From Treponema sp. (GTDB lineage Bacteria > Spirochaetota > Spirochaetia > Treponematales > Treponemataceae), in the NCBI GenBank assembly GCA_017629095.1, contig JAGBXW010000097.1, positions 1 to 55,008 of the forward strand: a stretch of 55,008 nt of DNA, in the 5' to 3' direction. The notes beneath the pieces are model-generated. The model had not been told where the DNA came from and searched no databases. It saw only the letters and a list, made by a program, of their open reading frames with translations. Positions 24,417-33,895 of this stretch are shown in pieces (within the stretch, counting starts at the first letter, position 1; every line of letters begins with the position of its first letter). The translations under genes and the position numbers were made by a program.

Positions 24417-27249
24417 ACAAATCCCCTGTTTCATATGTTTCAATTTCAACTGTAGGCAATTTGACTACAAAATCACTAGTGGCCTTTTCTCCATCTTTTA
24501 ATACAATATCTGCAATCCAATTTCGTGGTTTTGTGGTTGGTAAATATTTTCTTGCCTTAACTGTCCAAGTGTAATGGGCCACTCCATACTTGGTTAAATC
24601 AAGAGTATAGTTAATTGTGGATTGATTTGGCAGCGCTGGAACAATAATATTCATAACCTCTTGATTTGTATTATTATTAAACAAAATCAATTGATATGCC
24701 TCTGCATCTTCTACGGCGTTCCAACTTAATTGTAGGTTGGTTGAGGTGGAAAGATAATTTTCATCAAAAACGCTTCCCTCTTGAGGCTCCATTCCCTGAA
24801 CTGGTGGGTAGGGTGGAACAGGCTGAACGGTAAAATACCTAGGGGTTGTATTGCTGATGTCATGGATTCCTTCTGTTGTTGCAGTTACTGTCCACCAATA
24901 TGTTCCTGCACCAAGGGGTGGCAGACGCCGTCCAGTTCCTCGGTATACAAGTTCATGTTCTGAAAGGGTAACAGGGGAGCCAAATGTTGTAGGAAGCTTA
25001 TTTTTTGCCGTAGCCTTTACAATGAAGATCTCGTACTTTTCGATGTTTGAACGAGAAGTAAAGGAAAGACTGGCTGGATTTAAATAGGCTTGCAATCCAT
25101 CATATCGAGTGCCAGATTTGGGACTTTGCAGGGTTACTGGATATATCTTTTTAACGGTAAAGGATGATTCTGTAAGCAAACCGGTAACACGAGTGGACAT
25201 GGGGGTTTCATCTGCAAATGCTTGGATAGTCCAGTAGTAGGTACCTTCTGGATGTTTATCAAAGGAAATCTCCATTTTCGTGTCTTCTGAAAATAAATCT
25301 TCTGCTACAGGTTCTGCCTTATCAATGTGGTATACAAGTACTTGATAATAGTCTGCTCCAGGAACAGGGGTCCATTGCAGAGTCATGGTGCTTTCTGGGC
25401 GAGAAATAATAGTGGAGCCACTGAGGGGAGCTAAGACTGCTACCCTAGGGAGTTGTGGAACAACTTGAAATTCCTTTGGCGGAGTGATAACAGCGGTGTC
25501 TCCATGACCACTTTTTAAACGCCAATACCAAGTTCCTTCTGCCAGTCGTGAAGTGTATCCACTGACGGTATCGGAGGTGTAACTTGTTTCGTGGGCAATA
25601 GTGTCAAAGTTTGGAGAATCAGAAATTTGGAATAAAATTGTATCCTGCAGATTATTTTTCCACGTAAAACGTATGTCAGTGATACGTGTGTTAGCAATTT
25701 CATATTTTTCAGGGGGAAAAAGTGTATTGAAAATAATTTCTTTATCAACAGCTCGGAAACTTCTCACGGGAGAAGTATCAGATTTATTTCCCTCAGCATC
25801 TACTTGAGCCACATCCCAATACCATTCACCCATGGCAGGAGGCTGGAGGGGAGTATAGTTATTTGTTGTTGTAATACTTTCTTCAATGGTGGACATTGTT
25901 TCACTGCGGCTTAAACGAACAATATATTCTTGGGCTTCTTGTTCACGCTTCCAAGAAAATAGGGGGCCCTGTCCATCTTGGCTACTAGTAACGTTCACCA
26001 ATTCTCCTGAGGCTGGAGCAATTTGTTGTGGTGGGTTCAACTGACCTTGTTGCACAATGGTAAAGTATTGCACCTTTGAGGCTTTGCCATATCCTCTGCC
26101 ATTGATGGTATAATAAGGGGTTACTCGCCAATACCAAGTTCCTGCATTCAAGGTAGAAATAATGCTAGAAGGACGCTGTGTTGTTTGACTTATAACGGGA
26201 TTGTTCATTTGAAGATTATCTGCCACTTCAAAAAGATAGGAGGTAGCATACTCATTTCCGTTCCACATAAATCGCACGGTGGGCAATTTTGTTCGGTAGG
26301 TAAAGCTTTCTCTATCCAAGGGTACAACTGGAGCGGGGGTAGTGGCGTGAAGAATATTTATTCGGCCTGTTTCCTGACTCTCCTCTAGGGGAATTCCATC
26401 TATTGTCACGTAAAAACGCCAATAATGAATTCCTTCGGTAAAATTGATTTTCATGGAATTGAGGCCAGATAAACCGATTTGTTCTTGAATTTGGCTGAAA
26501 TTCTTGTCGGTGGCAGTTTCAAAAACAAGCTGGCTGTTTTGAGGAAGGGGAGCTAACTTCCAAGAGAACTGCAGTGGAAGGGTATTGCCTTCAAATTTCA
26601 AGAGCTGAAGATTCGGTGCTGGTTCTAGGACGGTAATGGGACGAGCATTTCCTACTGTTCCATTTTGGTCTATAGAGATACTCTCACCTTGCAAGATGGA
26701 GTGGCTCCCTGCAGCTCCGTTGATAACAACGTTTCCTTCGATTACCTGCAAGGATAAAGCTTCTGTATCAGATTTGCCTGCCTGGGCATTCAGTGAGCTT
26801 CCTTCCTGTAGTTCCACCATCACGTTGCCAGACTGTAACTGCATTTTGGAACCGGTATTTGAATTTGCAGACAAGGAACCGCCAGTTAAATTAACGGAAG
26901 TAGTTCCTGTATCATCCATTTGTATCTGGATAATGGTGTTTTCTCCTAGATGCAATTGATTATTTGCAAAGGTAACGGTGGTTTCTGCTCCTGTGGCAGT
27001 TCTGATGGTGTCACCATTGTATACAGGAGAATCTTGCTGGAGGCGGTCCCATAGCAATCTGTCGGAAAATTTTCTCTGGGCAGCTCGGTATTTCCAGCTT
27101 ACTGTGGCAATAGGAAGCTCGTTGTTTTTTTCCATTACTGCATTAAAATCCTTCCAGAACAACCATAAACTATAGGTTGAAATGGTGAGACAAAGCAATA
27201 TGACAAGGATATCTCTAACCTTGGATGTTGTACTTCTTTTCTTCTTCAT
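24406..27249 (-). CDS. FecR-domain protein with multiple Fn3-like repeats
   Basis: A 947-residue membrane-anchored protein. Residues 1-30 give a basic start and one hydrophobic helix (ILVILLCLTISTYSLWLFW). Residues 55-200 match the FecR fold (VYNGDTIRTATGAETTVTF, LHLGENTIIQI, LQVIEGNVVINGAAGSHSI), which forms a beta-rich extracytoplasmic domain. The rest consists of about seven Fn3-like beta units, each with a W-Y-W-R/T-V motif (TWYWRVTP, EWYWDVAQ, TWYWRLKSG, TYYWTIQAF, TYWWTVTA). No sigma factor is adjacent, so FecR here probably has a structural or ligand role. It overlaps the cyclase gene by 35 bases; AAAGGTG precedes ATG 27249. Confidence 0.78.
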   Translation of the reverse strand: MKKKRSTTSKVRDILVILLCLTISTYSLWLFWKDFNAVMEKNNELPIATVSWKYRAAQRKFSDRLLWDRLQQDSPVYNGDTIRTATGAETTVTFANNQLHLGENTIIQIQMDDTGTTSVNLTGGSLSANSNTGSKMQLQSGNVMVELQEGSSLNAQAGKSDTEALSLQVIEGNVVINGAAGSHSILQGESISIDQNGTVGNARPITVLEPAPNLQLLKFEGNTLPLQFSWKLAPLPQNSQLVFETATDKNFSQIQEQIGLSGLNSMKINFTEGIHYWRFYVTIDGIPLEESQETGRINILHATTPAPVVPLDRESFTYRTKLPTVRFMWNGNEYATSYLFEVADNLQMNNPVISQTTQRPSSIISTLNAGTWYWRVTPYYTINGRGYGKASKVQYFTIVQQGQLNPPQQIAPASGELVNVTSSQDGQGPLFSWKREQEAQEYIVRLSRSETMSTIEESITTTNNYTPLQPPAMGEWYWDVAQVDAEGNKSDTSPVRSFRAVDKEIIFNTLFPPEKYEIANTRITDIRFTWKNNLQDTILFQISDSPNFDTIAHETSYTSDTVSGYTSRLAEGTWYWRLKSGHGDTAVITPPKEFQVVPQLPRVAVLAPLSGSTIISRPESTMTLQWTPVPGADYYQVLVYHIDKAEPVAEDLFSEDTKMEISFDKHPEGTYYWTIQAFADETPMSTRVTGLLTESSFTVKKIYPVTLQSPKSGTRYDGLQAYLNPASLSFTSRSNIEKYEIFIVKATAKNKLPTTFGSPVTLSEHELVYRGTGRRLPPLGAGTYWWTVTATTEGIHDISNTTPRYFTVQPVPPYPPVQGMEPQEGSVFDENYLSTSTNLQLSWNAVEDAEAYQLILFNNNTNQEVMNIIVPALPNQSTINYTLDLTKYGVAHYTWTVKARKYLPTTKPRNWIADIVLKDGEKATSDFVVKLPTVEIETYETGDLYGH

Positions 27250-29089
27250 CCAAGTTCACCTTTGCAAAATCAGGAGTGGGAATACCTAACATTTGTCTCA
27301 CTTCTGCCATGGTTTTTGGGCCATTGGGGCCTGCTCCAGGAATATCTGTTGCTTCAGGCATATTGATGACTGCATACATGCGAACAGGTTTTTCCTTTCC
27401 CTTTACGGTAACAGAGGGCATTTGTTCTACAAGCACATGATCCTTTACCAATTCATAGGTATTTTCAGTTATCAGGATGTCTGTTCCCAAGGGCTTGTTC
27501 AAGGCTTCCGTTCGTGAGGCAAAGTTTACTGCGTCACCGATGACGGTGTATTCCATTCGCTGGCTAGAACCAATCTGGCCTGCAATAACAGGGCCGGTAT
27601 TTACACCGCATCCAATCTTGATGATGGGCTTTTTATCCCCACCACGGCCCACATTGAATTCCTGCAATGCAGAGCGCATCATCAGGCATCCCCTGACACA
27701 ATTCAAGGCATCTTGAGCTGGAGAACCTGAGGATACGGGGGCTCCCCATACGGCCATCACGGCATCACCGATAAATTTATCAACAACACCGTGGGTATTG
27801 TTGACGCATTCAACCATGCGGGTCATGTAGTCGTTCAGGAACTCAACTACTTCTGATGGCTCCAATTTTTCTGAAATGGCGGTAAATGATCGGATATCGG
27901 AGAAGAATATGGTAACTTCCTTGTGCTCTCCACCCATGGTCAGCTCTCCACGAGCAGCCTTTTCTGCAATTTCCTTGTTTACAAAGCGTCCAAAGCTATC
28001 CTTTAGTCGCTCTCGTTCTGCCAAGCCCTTTCCCATGGACACGAACCGTTCTGTCAGCAATCCGATTTCGTCTTTTGATTTTGGCTTTAGATTGATTTCA
28101 TAATCTCCCCGTTCAATCTGGTCGGAAGCAGCAGCCAATTTCTTCACAGGAGTACTGATAGTTTTGGAAAAGAAGTAGATGAACAAGATTGCAATCATCA
28201 AAACTGCTACTGTCAGATAGATATTTCTGCGGAGGGTAGCATATACTGGCTCCATCACCAAGGAAGACTGGATGGTGGTAATAACTCCACAGTCTCCAAT
28301 GGAAAGTTTGTGGTAAGAACCATAGAACTCTTGGCCGTCTTTATCCTGAAACACTAGCTGACGATTTAAGTCATTGTTGTTCCGCATATCTTGGATGATG
28401 GTCATGTCAGAAAAATTTGCTCCCGCCTTAATCAATTCAAAATCGCTGTGAACGAGAAGGTCGTTGTTATGATTGATAATAAAAGATTCATTGACAGAAC
28501 TGGTACCAAAGGCTTCTACCAAGGACTCTGCAGAAAACAAGACTACAGCTGCTTGTCGTAAACCGCTTTCTTCCCAAGGGTACAGAAGGGCAAGCATTGG
28601 AATTCCAAACACTGGAGTTCCCGCTAGTACAAAGATTTCTCCCTGGGCGGCACGTTGTATTTCTTCTTTGTTGGTATTTTGGAAGGTAGTGAGCATTCCT
28701 TCATCTAATTCATTGGAAAGGAAAAATCGAGAATTAATGAGGGTTCTATCGTTTCGGTTAGTTTCCACATTGTACAGGATAATAGCAGCTGTTCCCTGAT
28801 TGCGTTCAAAAAAGAAGGTAGTGGCCTGACGGGCAATTGCATTGCTGTTTCCTGCACTACTAAGCATGTCTAATAAAAGAAAGCTATTCGATCGAATGGT
28901 ACTTAATTCGGACTCTGCAGAAACAGCAGAACGTGAATTCAATGTGTGGTTGTTTTCTTCTGCAGTACGCTTTGTTTCATCTCCCACAAAGTAAGAAACG
29001 ATGTAGGTTACTGCACCCAAAGAAACCAACACCAAGACAGTAATAATACAAATCAGTTTAAAACCGATAGAAAACTTTATTTTTTGCAT
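27215..29089 (-). CDS. Membrane class III adenylate/guanylate cyclase with Cache-like sensor and HAMP
   Basis: A 624-residue receptor cyclase. A transmembrane helix near residues 9-32 precedes an extracytoplasmic Cache-like domain (about 35-285). A second helix follows (YLTVAVLMIAILFIYFF), then HAMP and a catalytic domain from about 390 to 580. The catalytic domain shows FFSDIRSFTAISEKL and VDKFIGDAVMAVWGAP (metal aspartates and the purine-selecting lysine), with NTGPVIAGQIGSS and YTVIGDAVNFASR completing the site. The pattern fits an active adenylate cyclase making cAMP, although guanylate activity cannot be excluded. It is the first gene of the cyclase-FecR-barrel operon. Confidence 0.9.
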   Translation of the reverse strand: MQKIKFSIGFKLICIITVLVLVSLGAVTYIVSYFVGDETKRTAEENNHTLNSRSAVSAESELSTIRSNSFLLLDMLSSAGNSNAIARQATTFFFERNQGTAAIILYNVETNRNDRTLINSRFFLSNELDEGMLTTFQNTNKEEIQRAAQGEIFVLAGTPVFGIPMLALLYPWEESGLRQAAVVLFSAESLVEAFGTSSVNESFIINHNNDLLVHSDFELIKAGANFSDMTIIQDMRNNNDLNRQLVFQDKDGQEFYGSYHKLSIGDCGVITTIQSSLVMEPVYATLRRNIYLTVAVLMIAILFIYFFSKTISTPVKKLAAASDQIERGDYEINLKPKSKDEIGLLTERFVSMGKGLAERERLKDSFGRFVNKEIAEKAARGELTMGGEHKEVTIFFSDIRSFTAISEKLEPSEVVEFLNDYMTRMVECVNNTHGVVDKFIGDAVMAVWGAPVSSGSPAQDALNCVRGCLMMRSALQEFNVGRGGDKKPIIKIGCGVNTGPVIAGQIGSSQRMEYTVIGDAVNFASRTEALNKPLGTDILITENTYELVKDHVLVEQMPSVTVKGKEKPVRMYAVINMPEATDIPGAGPNGPKTMAEVRQMLGIPTPDFAKVNLDEEEKKYNIQG

Positions 29090-29118
29090 ATAAACTCGCT
29101 TTCACAAGACTTTACTTA

Positions 29119-29147
29119 TCTGTAGAATGTCGGTATAAATGGGTAAA
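29119..29147 (-). promoter_or_regulatory. Probable promoter of the cyclase operon
   Basis: On the minus strand TTTACC (29147-29142) and TACAGA (29124-29119) are separated by 17 bases. The predicted start gives a leader of about 20 bases to ATG 29089, with only a weak GAG as ribosome binding site. Confidence 0.45.
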
Positions 29148-29161
29148 AATAAAAGTCTTTT

Positions 29162-29203
29162 TAAAAAAAAATCTCTCCACCAGAATATACTCTGATGGAG
29201 AGC
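29162..29203 (-). terminator. Rho-independent terminator after greA
   Basis: Reading the minus strand, CTCTCCATCAGAG-type and CTGGTGGAGAG arms (29202-29191 and 29185-29173) pair around a short TATATT loop. A run of nine Ts (29170-29162) follows. It ends the TPR-greA operon just before the cyclase promoter. Confidence 0.85.
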
Positions 29204-29212
29204 GTTAGTCAA

Positions 29213-31939
29213 TTAGAAGTCAGCCTTTTTAATTTCTAGAACTTCGTAAGAATAATCGTGGTCATTGATGGTAAAGTTCAAGGTTTCTTGCACTTTTGCA
29301 TCCATCAACTTGCTTCCTAATGGAGACAGGAAGGAAATAATTTTCTTGTCTGGGTCAGATTCCCACTTACCAAGGATGGTGAACTCATCAACCTCATTGG
29401 TCTGAAGATTTTTGAGGGTAACGATGGTACCGAAGGAAACCTTGCTAGTGTTGATGGTGGCTGGGTCAAAGATTACTGCCTTGCCCAACTCTTCATTCAA
29501 CAGAGATGCCTTGTTGTTCAACTCGTTCTGACGTTCTTTTGCAGCCTTGTACTCAGCATTTTCCTTTAAGTCACCCTGAGCCATAGCCTCACTGATTTCC
29601 TTAGCATTAGCAGGCATTTCCACAGTGGTAATATGCTCCAGCTCCTTTTTCTTGATTTCCAACATCTTTGCAGTAACCAAGAATCCAAGGTAATTGGTGT
29701 TTTTTTCTTCCACACCACGTGTCTTGAAGTCTGGGAACTTCTTCTGAATCTCATTTTTAATGTTTAGTTTGATAACCGCATCAAGATCCTTCACGTCATC
29801 CACCAAGGTGAACAAACGTGTGGCTGTATCAAGATTGTTTGACAAGATGTAGTTCAGCAAGCGGGGAGCTGGCTGGCCGGCATCTCTTTCTTCAAAAATT
29901 AACTTTTGAATCTGGCGGTCAATTTTTCTGTTGTCTGTGGTATCTACATGGTTCGCAATCTCACGGTAGATGAGATTCAAGATATGGATTAAGGTTACCA
30001 ACTGTTTTTCCTGGGAAATACCAGTTTCCTTGAACCATTCCTCATTTCTGCATTCTCGGAAGAAGAAGATAACTGCCTCTCGGTAAACACGATAATCTTC
30101 AAAGCTTTCCACTGCAAGTTTTTTAACTGCATCCACGTGGCCATTAGTAATGAGCTGATCCAGCATTTCACGACGCAGTACTGTGGGGAAGAGTTTTGTA
30201 TAGATTTCCTTCCAGTTTGGCAGCAGTGTTCTGATGCAGTTCAGGAAATCTTGGCGGAGACTGGTATTTCTTGTGTCTTTAAGAGACAGATACATTTCCC
30301 GAGGGTCATCAATGTCACCGAACAAATCGCCAAAGGTGTACTTAAAGTTGGGATTTAAGTGGGAACGTTCTGCTACAATTTTCCGTACCACCAAATATGA
30401 AGCCATTACCTGTTCGGTAACTGCACTAAAGGATTTGAGGTAATTGGTAAAATAGGAGAACATTTCAGTAAAGAGCTCGGAATCTTTATCTGTTTCATCA
30501 GAGTTGAAGTACTTCATAAAGATGTCAATGCGAGCAAAGAACTGTTTCTGAGCCTTAAATTCATTAGAAAGCTTTTCTTCCTGAGAAATGGCATGGGGAC
30601 GCACGGTATACATATTGATATCGTTGGGATTGATACCAAAGGTGGCGTCTGTTTCAAGAATACGACGGGCATTTGTACTCCAGCTAGTCCACTCACCAGT
30701 AGTAAGGATTGCAGGAACCAGCTCAGCCTTGACACGCTTAAAATCGCAGTTGTTGCCAAAACTCTTGATAATGGTCTTTAAAGCCCAGGCCTTGTCGTCT
30801 TTTACCATCTTTGCTAAATCTTTTGGTGTTTTTGTGGCCTTGAGAACCCAAATATGATCTGGGGCCAGTGGCTGAAGTGCCTCAATAGCCATGTCAGAAG
30901 TCATTTCTTTTTTTCCAAACTTCTTTCCAAAGTTAATAAGCAGCTGCTTGTCTGTTACCTTCTGGATAATACCAACACCCCAGTAGCGGTGGAATACAAA
31001 GTTTCTGGTGTCAAAAGCAATTCGCTTTTCAAAGCCAGAGATGGCATCAAATACGTTGCGGGCACTTCCAATGAGACCAGATTCTCGGATGCATTCCTCC
31101 AAACGGCTATGTTTCTTGTGCTTGTTGCGGAAACAATCAGTAATTTCACGACGGGCCCACAAGTCACCGTTGTCAATGGAAAGAATCAGCTTGAGGATGT
31201 CAATGGCTACATCCCAGTTTTCGTTGGTCTTGTAATACAGATACAACTCCTGCATCAAGACGGCACTCTTGTCCTCGCTGATATTCTTTGCAATTTTTCG
31301 CTGAACGAGATAGAAGAAGTCAATTTCATTGGGGATAAGTGATACCAATTTTGACCACAATTCCTTGATCTGATTCATGGTATTGATGCCGTTGTTGATG
31401 TAGCGGTGAATAGCCTTCTTGTAATAATCGATGGCATCTTCTAAGTTGCCTTCTCTTTCATAACGCTCTGCTAACAGCTTGACGATGTCGGCTTCTTCAT
31501 GGTCTACCCGAACCAAGGTTTCGTAAATCTCCCAAAGCTTTTCGTTTCCTTCCTCTCGGTAACATTCAGCCAAAGTCCGTAGGGCAAATTTATTGCCGGA
31601 ATCTTCTCCTAGGATTGACTCACAGAGGTAGGTAACAACATTTGGTTTATGATTATCTAGAAAAATGTCAACGAGGCTTACCAATGAGGAATTGTCTAAG
31701 GTTCCTTTTTTTAGTCCTAGCATACCAGAGATGTATAAGGCTATAATACTGTGCTTGGTGTGGGACAAATGCTCATCACAAATAGCTTTAACTTCATCAA
31801 TGCAGTTGTAGTTTCGGGCATTTTCTACAATAACTGCCAATTCGATAAAGTTATTCTTTGAATAATTACTGATGGCAGCTCGTGTCCATTTTTCTTCAGT
31901 CAGCATCTCTTGTACAGATTTAATCAATTCCTCAGACAT
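29213..31939 (-). CDS. greA: Transcription elongation factor GreA with giant N-terminal extension
   Basis: A 908-residue protein whose last 160 residues are GreA. They include the coiled-coil acidic tip GDLKENAEYKAAKERQ, with the catalytic Asp and Glu, and the FKBP-like end (FGTIVTLKNL, ISFLSPLGSKLMDAKV). GreA stimulates transcript cleavage by backtracked RNA polymerase. The first 740 residues are helical and TPR-like (VTYLCESILGEDSGNKF, LAERYEREGNLEDAIDYYKK); residues 300-380 include a possible small beta domain (HRYWGVGIIQKVTDKQLLINFGKKFG, seen around FHRYWGVGIIQKV). Similar ~900-residue GreA proteins are known in spirochetes such as Borrelia. CAGGAG precedes ATG 31939. Confidence 0.9.
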   Translation of the reverse strand: MSEELIKSVQEMLTEEKWTRAAISNYSKNNFIELAVIVENARNYNCIDEVKAICDEHLSHTKHSIIALYISGMLGLKKGTLDNSSLVSLVDIFLDNHKPNVVTYLCESILGEDSGNKFALRTLAECYREEGNEKLWEIYETLVRVDHEEADIVKLLAERYEREGNLEDAIDYYKKAIHRYINNGINTMNQIKELWSKLVSLIPNEIDFFYLVQRKIAKNISEDKSAVLMQELYLYYKTNENWDVAIDILKLILSIDNGDLWARREITDCFRNKHKKHSRLEECIRESGLIGSARNVFDAISGFEKRIAFDTRNFVFHRYWGVGIIQKVTDKQLLINFGKKFGKKEMTSDMAIEALQPLAPDHIWVLKATKTPKDLAKMVKDDKAWALKTIIKSFGNNCDFKRVKAELVPAILTTGEWTSWSTNARRILETDATFGINPNDINMYTVRPHAISQEEKLSNEFKAQKQFFARIDIFMKYFNSDETDKDSELFTEMFSYFTNYLKSFSAVTEQVMASYLVVRKIVAERSHLNPNFKYTFGDLFGDIDDPREMYLSLKDTRNTSLRQDFLNCIRTLLPNWKEIYTKLFPTVLRREMLDQLITNGHVDAVKKLAVESFEDYRVYREAVIFFFRECRNEEWFKETGISQEKQLVTLIHILNLIYREIANHVDTTDNRKIDRQIQKLIFEERDAGQPAPRLLNYILSNNLDTATRLFTLVDDVKDLDAVIKLNIKNEIQKKFPDFKTRGVEEKNTNYLGFLVTAKMLEIKKKELEHITTVEMPANAKEISEAMAQGDLKENAEYKAAKERQNELNNKASLLNEELGKAVIFDPATINTSKVSFGTIVTLKNLQTNEVDEFTILGKWESDPDKKIISFLSPLGSKLMDAKVQETLNFTINDHDYSYEVLEIKKADF

Positions 31940-32006
31940 ATATCACTCCTGTTTTGCTAGTAAAGTTGTTTTCCAGCGATTCTGTTCGATTCTATTCCAC
32001 CTACCG

Positions 32007-32960
32007 CTACATAGTGTATGTTCTATACACGTCTTCGTTAAGCAACCGTATTCGACGAAGGGTATCCTCAATCATTTCCCTGTCATCATTTATATTCATG
32101 TAATAATCAATAAGCCAAAAGTACTTATTGATGAGTCTTGGCACCAAGATGGCTGTTTCACTGGTGGAAGACTGAATTTCATTCTCTAGGCTTGTGATGT
32201 CCCGCTTTAAATTGCTGAACTCAATGGGCCTTAAAGGACGATTTATATTCAAGACACCGTAAAGGACACCGTAGACTGGTATCCACTCCTTCATTACCCG
32301 GTGGGGATACCCCTGCTGACGCACTAATTCCACCAAACGGAAAATCAATTCAGAGTCCAGAAAGAGAAGGTCGATTTTACCTGCTCCAAGAAAAAACGCC
32401 TCTCTAAAAAAGACCTTTGCATAATTATCCTGTCCACAAAGGGCATAACAATCTGCCATTTCAGCTAGGATTGGAGCGGCATCTTCCCGCTTTGTTACAT
32501 TGTCCAACAGGGTATTGGCTTCTTTGAGGTAGGTTAATGCCACCTCAAAGGATCCTAATTGTTTATGGCAAAAGGCTGCTTTGCGATAGGCTTCTGCCCG
32601 TAAAATCTGTTGGGGATCCTCCAAATGCTGTTGATAATTTTCTAGGGCACGAGTAAATATTCCCCGTCGTACAGCATAAATACTGGCTTCATAATTTTCA
32701 TCCTCCAAGTTAATGATTCCAGTTATAAATCGTTTCCACCCTTCAATGATTCGCTCACCCTTGTCAAAAGGAAGGAGAATACGATCTACTGCCAAAAATT
32801 CTTCTTTCCAAAAATTGGCACAACGAATGGTAAATAGAATCTCCTTGTTGTCTAAATCATCTGCCAGAGCATCTTCCAACAGGGGCTTTGCCACGGCAGG
32901 TTTGCCTTCTTTCAAAAGTTCATATGCCTGGAATAGTCCATTATTCAGTCGAGTATTCAT
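32007..32960 (-). CDS. TPR-type cytoplasmic protein of unknown function
   Basis: A 317-residue protein without signal peptide or membrane segment. It has helical repeats of TPR character (AYELLKEGKPAVAKPLLEDA, EAYRKAAFCHKQLGSFEVAL, LAEMADCYALCGQDNYAKVF) and a less regular C-terminal third. It lies 67 bases upstream of greA in the same direction and probably forms an operon with it. The promoter at 32974-33001 is so close to ATG 32960 that the leader should be only about six bases, and no Shine-Dalgarno sequence is present. No specific function is recognised. Confidence 0.7.
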   Translation of the reverse strand: MNTRLNNGLFQAYELLKEGKPAVAKPLLEDALADDLDNKEILFTIRCANFWKEEFLAVDRILLPFDKGERIIEGWKRFITGIINLEDENYEASIYAVRRGIFTRALENYQQHLEDPQQILRAEAYRKAAFCHKQLGSFEVALTYLKEANTLLDNVTKREDAAPILAEMADCYALCGQDNYAKVFFREAFFLGAGKIDLLFLDSELIFRLVELVRQQGYPHRVMKEWIPVYGVLYGVLNINRPLRPIEFSNLKRDITSLENEIQSSTSETAILVPRLINKYFWLIDYYMNINDDREMIEDTLRRIRLLNEDVYRTYTM

Positions 32961-32973
32961 AGCTATAATTCTT

Positions 32974-33001
32974 ATTATACAAATAAATATGCTTTAGTCA
33001 A
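32974..33001 (-). promoter_or_regulatory. Promoter of the TPR-greA operon, near-leaderless geometry
   Basis: On the minus strand TTGACT (33001-32996), a 16-base spacer and a perfect TATAAT (32979-32974) are seen. Thirteen bases separate the -10 from ATG 32960, so the leader should be about six bases. Confidence 0.7.
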
Positions 33002-33187
33002 TTGCATTTTTTTTCAAAAGAGGGGAACATTTATAGTATGTTTTGCTATTGTACGTCAAGATGTAGAATCCTTGTTTTTGAAAAAATTCATGAAAAATCA
33101 ATACAAAGATTATAGATTTCTGATAAAAGTTTAATTTTCTGCTGTTTTAGGGAGAATGTGAGGGTAGCTGCAATGACTTAAGTAGTA

Positions 33188-33216
33188 TTTACATATTCAA
33201 TGGCATTTGCTACTAT
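33188..33216 (+). promoter_or_regulatory. Promoter of rpe, leaderless geometry
   Basis: TTTACA (33188-33193), a 17-base spacer and TACTAT (33211-33216) are followed by only nine bases before ATG 33226. No purine-rich ribosome binding site lies between. Confidence 0.65.
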
Positions 33217-33225
33217 TCATCTGTT

Positions 33226-33873
33226 ATGGATACTTCAAATTCAACTCAGAAATCAGTATTGTTGGCTCCCTCTCTTCTTTCTGCCGATTTTTTTTCCTTG
33301 GAAAAATCTTTCAAGTACATGGAGGAGAAGGGGGCAGATTGGGTACATATCGATGTAATGGACGGAACCTTTGTTCCTCAGATTACCTTTGGGCAGCCCA
33401 TTGTAAAGTCATTGCGTCCCCATTCTTCCTTGCCCTTTGATGTGCATCTTATGGTGGAACATCCCGAAACTCAGATAGAGAGTTTTGCCGCTGCCGGTGC
33501 AGATTACATCACCGTGCACTGGGAAGCCACCGTTCACCATCATCGTGTAATGGCAGCCATTCGCCAGTTGGGAAAAAAGGCTGGTATTTCCATTGTTCCT
33601 TCAATTCCAGTGAGCGCCATAGAAGAAATCCTTCCCTACGTGGATTTGGTATTAGTCATGACCGTAAACCCCGGTTTTGGTGGGCAGGAGTTCATTCCTC
33701 GTGCTGCAGAAAAGATTTCTGTTCTCAAGAAATTACGGGAAGAAAATGGCTATAATTACTTGATTTCCGTAGATGGTGGAATAAATACAGAAACCGCTAG
33801 TTTTGTAATTGACAAAGGTGCCGATATATTAGTATCGGGATCATCTTTCTTTAGTGGTTCCTTAGTTTTATAA
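33226..33873 (+). CDS. rpe: Ribulose-phosphate 3-epimerase
   Basis: A 215-residue TIM-barrel enzyme of the pentose phosphate pathway that interconverts ribulose-5-phosphate and xylulose-5-phosphate. Hallmarks in order: LLAPSLLSADF, WVHIDVMDGTFVPQITFG (metal-binding His and catalytic Asp), FDVHLMVEHP, VMTVNPGFGGQEF and the second catalytic region ISVDGGIN. The length is standard. ATG 33226 directly follows a well-spaced promoter, so the mRNA is probably leaderless. It heads a run of four plus-strand genes, the next starting about 20 bases after its stop. Confidence 0.96.
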   Translation: MDTSNSTQKSVLLAPSLLSADFFSLEKSFKYMEEKGADWVHIDVMDGTFVPQITFGQPIVKSLRPHSSLPFDVHLMVEHPETQIESFAAAGADYITVHWEATVHHHRVMAAIRQLGKKAGISIVPSIPVSAIEEILPYVDLVLVMTVNPGFGGQEFIPRAAEKISVLKKLREENGYNYLISVDGGINTETASFVIDKGADILVSGSSFFSGSLVL

Positions 33874-33895
33874 TTTTTTGGAGATAAAGTGCCTG

